This document shows, piece by piece, positions 57,188 through 64,000 of a DNA stretch of 64,000 bases. Made by a program: the position numbers and the translations under genes. The stretch covers positions 19,066,743 through 19,130,742 of the forward strand of contig NC_019868.2 in assembly GCF_002234675.1 (NCBI RefSeq). The letters are read 5' to 3'. The notes under the pieces were generated by a model. That model was not told the origin of the DNA. It searched no databases and saw only the letters and a program-made list of their open reading frames with translations. Numbering within the stretch: the first letter of the stretch is position 1; every line of letters begins with the position of its first letter. Origin of the DNA: Oryzias latipes (lineage: Eukaryota; Chordata; Actinopteri; Beloniformes; Adrianichthyidae).

Positions 57188-58876
57188 CTTGAACGAGTGC
57201 CAGAAAAAAACTCTTTCAGTGCAGCCCCGTTTGGTCTGAGGCCTTCCCAGTTTTTGTTCTCCTCCTTACAAAAGCCAAGGGACCCTGGTTTGACATTCTA
57301 CTCTCCATTCAGCGACTGACATGACTTATGGCTCACGAGCCGGACAGCGTTCTCAAGGCCAACTATACCTTTTGCTATTACTGCAATGTTCACTGTTCAA
57401 TGAGACTTGCAACAATCTGTTGAATCAACTGCATCCGTGTGCTTACATATGTAGTATGTAAACAATTACCATACATGAAATAAATGGTTTTTATCACAAC
57501 TCTGAGACATTTTAACATTGTTAAACGGCTGGTTTTCAACCAGTTCAGTTTGGTGCTCTTCATGTTTTATGTTCTGCATTTCTACACTAAGCCTCTACAG
57601 CACACTATAGTCTTAATTTTGGAGATGCCGTCAAAGGCAAACTGCAGCTTATTTGGCCTTCATAATAAAATACTTCAATTGGGGAGCAGCACTGATCACA
57701 ATTGCCTTTGTTTTATTGTAAAAGTGGCTTTTGTGCCTTGGTTAACCCCTACAGATTTTAAATCCTTTTTCTCCTCGAAATGAAATAGCAAACACTTGAC
57801 AAACCTGCTATTTTGTCTTATGATAAATTTAAAAAAAAGCATGCCTTTCAACAAGTAACATACCAGCAACATGTTTGTACATAAATGGAATTTCTACATT
57901 GGGTCCATGGGTGCAAAAAAGAAAAAGAAATTGTGCTAGAAGATTCCTGCACATGCATCCCTTTGCATGATATGGATCGTTGAAAATGGCTTTCAAACTC
58001 AAAAAATGACAAGGTTCCTCTGTGTCTCTCCTGTGGGTGTTTAATGAGTTATTTTTAAGCTGTAATTTCATTTGATACACACTTTTGCATCTGTGGAGGA
58101 AAACACACTACCCTAATTATTTCATTTCACCTCTCAAACTGCTTTTTCAGAATCTCAATTCATTGAAACCCATGTCTATTGGCCACTTGTTCTTATTGAC
58201 TTAATTTAAACATTTGTGGATAATGAAATCACATTTCTAGGCTTGTTTTAAGCCTTTTGCCATGGGTTTCTCAGACTTTTGCTTGTGTGTTTCCGGTCAT
58301 ACCTATGTACTTACAGCTGTCTGAAGCTCCCAGGCTTGGTTATTTGATTATTTTTCATAAAAACTGTCACATAAGAAACCTTTGATTTCTTAACTAAGTG
58401 TTATGACATAACTAGGATGAACAACTTTCTTTGGTTTAAGTCTGTGCTGAGATTGTGTTTTTAATATACGATTTTTTTCCAGGTTATATAAACTAGAGCT
58501 CGTAATGTTTCGGATGTAGATTTATACTAAAAAGAAAAGCCAAGTGTATGTTGGCTTTTTTTCCCTTCTTTTTTTTTTAATTCACTTTTTATACTGTCAA
58601 AATCTTTCGTTCGGAAAGATTAAAACAATACAGCTTTTGGCAAAAATTAAAGTGTGGTCGTTATTTTTCAGTTTTTCTTTGGTTTGAAATTTACTTCCAT
58701 AGACGCTCCTTTAAATATGCGAATACGTCAAGTTTGACCCTTCTGAGACACCGTTCGGCGTCGGCGTTCATGGTGGCTGAACGGTCGCATTAAAAAGATT
58801 CTCGAACTTGATTCAAAATTATTTTATATTCAGTGATTTGTTTATCGTAATAAAACATATTTGGAAAGCAGATACA
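57188..58876 (+). other. fam193b 3' UTR and ddx41 promoter
   Basis: An AATAAA at 57479-57484 is the first poly(A) signal after the fam193b stop; more lie at about 57662 and 58620, so alternative 3' ends are likely. Around 58720-58800 a CpG-bearing stretch with TTCATGGTGGCTGAACGG precedes the ddx41 start codon and is its likely promoter. No other gene was seen. Confidence 0.5.
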
Positions 58877-63657
<4,781 letters not shown>

Positions 63658-64000
63658 GTGAGTACATCCTTATATGATCAAATACGGATGTCCCATTTAA
63701 TGCTATGAATCAGGCAAAAAGAATTTAGCAGACGCTACTCACTAAAAGTAGTTTGCAACCCATATATTTTTTTAGAAATTAATGAACAATTCCAACAGAA
63801 AAAATAGTTTTTGTTGTAGCCTTTTATTCACGCAGGTTATAAATGAAGACACCGGATCAATAGTCGACCACAAACGATCCTGCTGGAGTCAAGTATCTTA
63901 AGAAAAATTGGAAGGTTTCAAACAAACCACATTCACCTTTTAAACAAAGCAGTCGCGCCACTGATCTATTTTGTGTCTGGGACGTGTGAGCTTTGACAGC
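63658..64000. other. ddx41: ddx41 intron 12, partial
   Basis: Begins with GTGAGT after the exon ending …TPPP. The next coding block expected from the family (VLIFAEKKADVDA) is not found before the window ends, so this is intronic sequence. Confidence 0.7.

Overview
The window is vertebrate chromosomal DNA from a teleost fish, most likely medaka (Oryzias latipes) or a close Oryzias relative. Genes are split by GT-AG introns, intergenic DNA is AT-rich, and there are several cut-and-paste DNA transposons. The main evidence for the species is a full-length Tol2 element at 14651-19337. It is 4,687 bp against a recalled family length of about 4.68 kb, has an 8-bp target duplication, and encodes an uninterrupted 649-residue transposase. 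Natural Tol2 is known from medaka and very close relatives.

Layout. Positions 1-23.5 kb are gene-poor and rich in mobile DNA: two copies of an unclassified ~0.6-kb repeat, a deleted hAT element with a transposase relic, a CA/CT microsatellite, a broken Tc1 element and the intact Tol2. A possible signal-peptide first exon lies on the minus strand at 19647-19704. From 23.5 to 29.4 kb, on the minus strand, is a six-coding-exon RING/coiled-coil/PRY-SPRY ubiquitin ligase without a B-box; one of its introns holds a 1.04-kb non-autonomous hAT element. From 29.4 to 37 kb there is intergenic DNA with a deleted Harbinger element.

The right half is gene-dense: a neuropeptide Y receptor of the Y2/Y7 subfamily (37053-38162, called npy7r from context), prelid1 (+), mxd3 (-), fam193b (+) and the first two thirds of ddx41 (+), which runs off the right edge. 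I built exon models for all of these by reading splice sites, and every junction keeps phase. prelid1, mxd3, fam193b and ddx41 all lie on human 5q35, so this is a conserved vertebrate block. prelid1 and mxd3 are tail to tail; mxd3 and fam193b are head to head across about 1.2 kb with YY1-like and GC-box motifs.

The genes do not form a pathway. They are a mitochondrial lipid-transfer protein, a MAX-partner repressor, a poorly characterised FAM193 protein, a DEAD-box splicing and nucleic-acid-sensing helicase, a peptide GPCR and an E3 ligase. No CRISPR, operon, rRNA, tRNA or viral gene was seen. I found no clearly new biological system. The best leads are the intact Tol2 copy, the possible gria1-like first exon, an internal duplication and an extra exon in fam193b, and the two-copy unclassified repeat.
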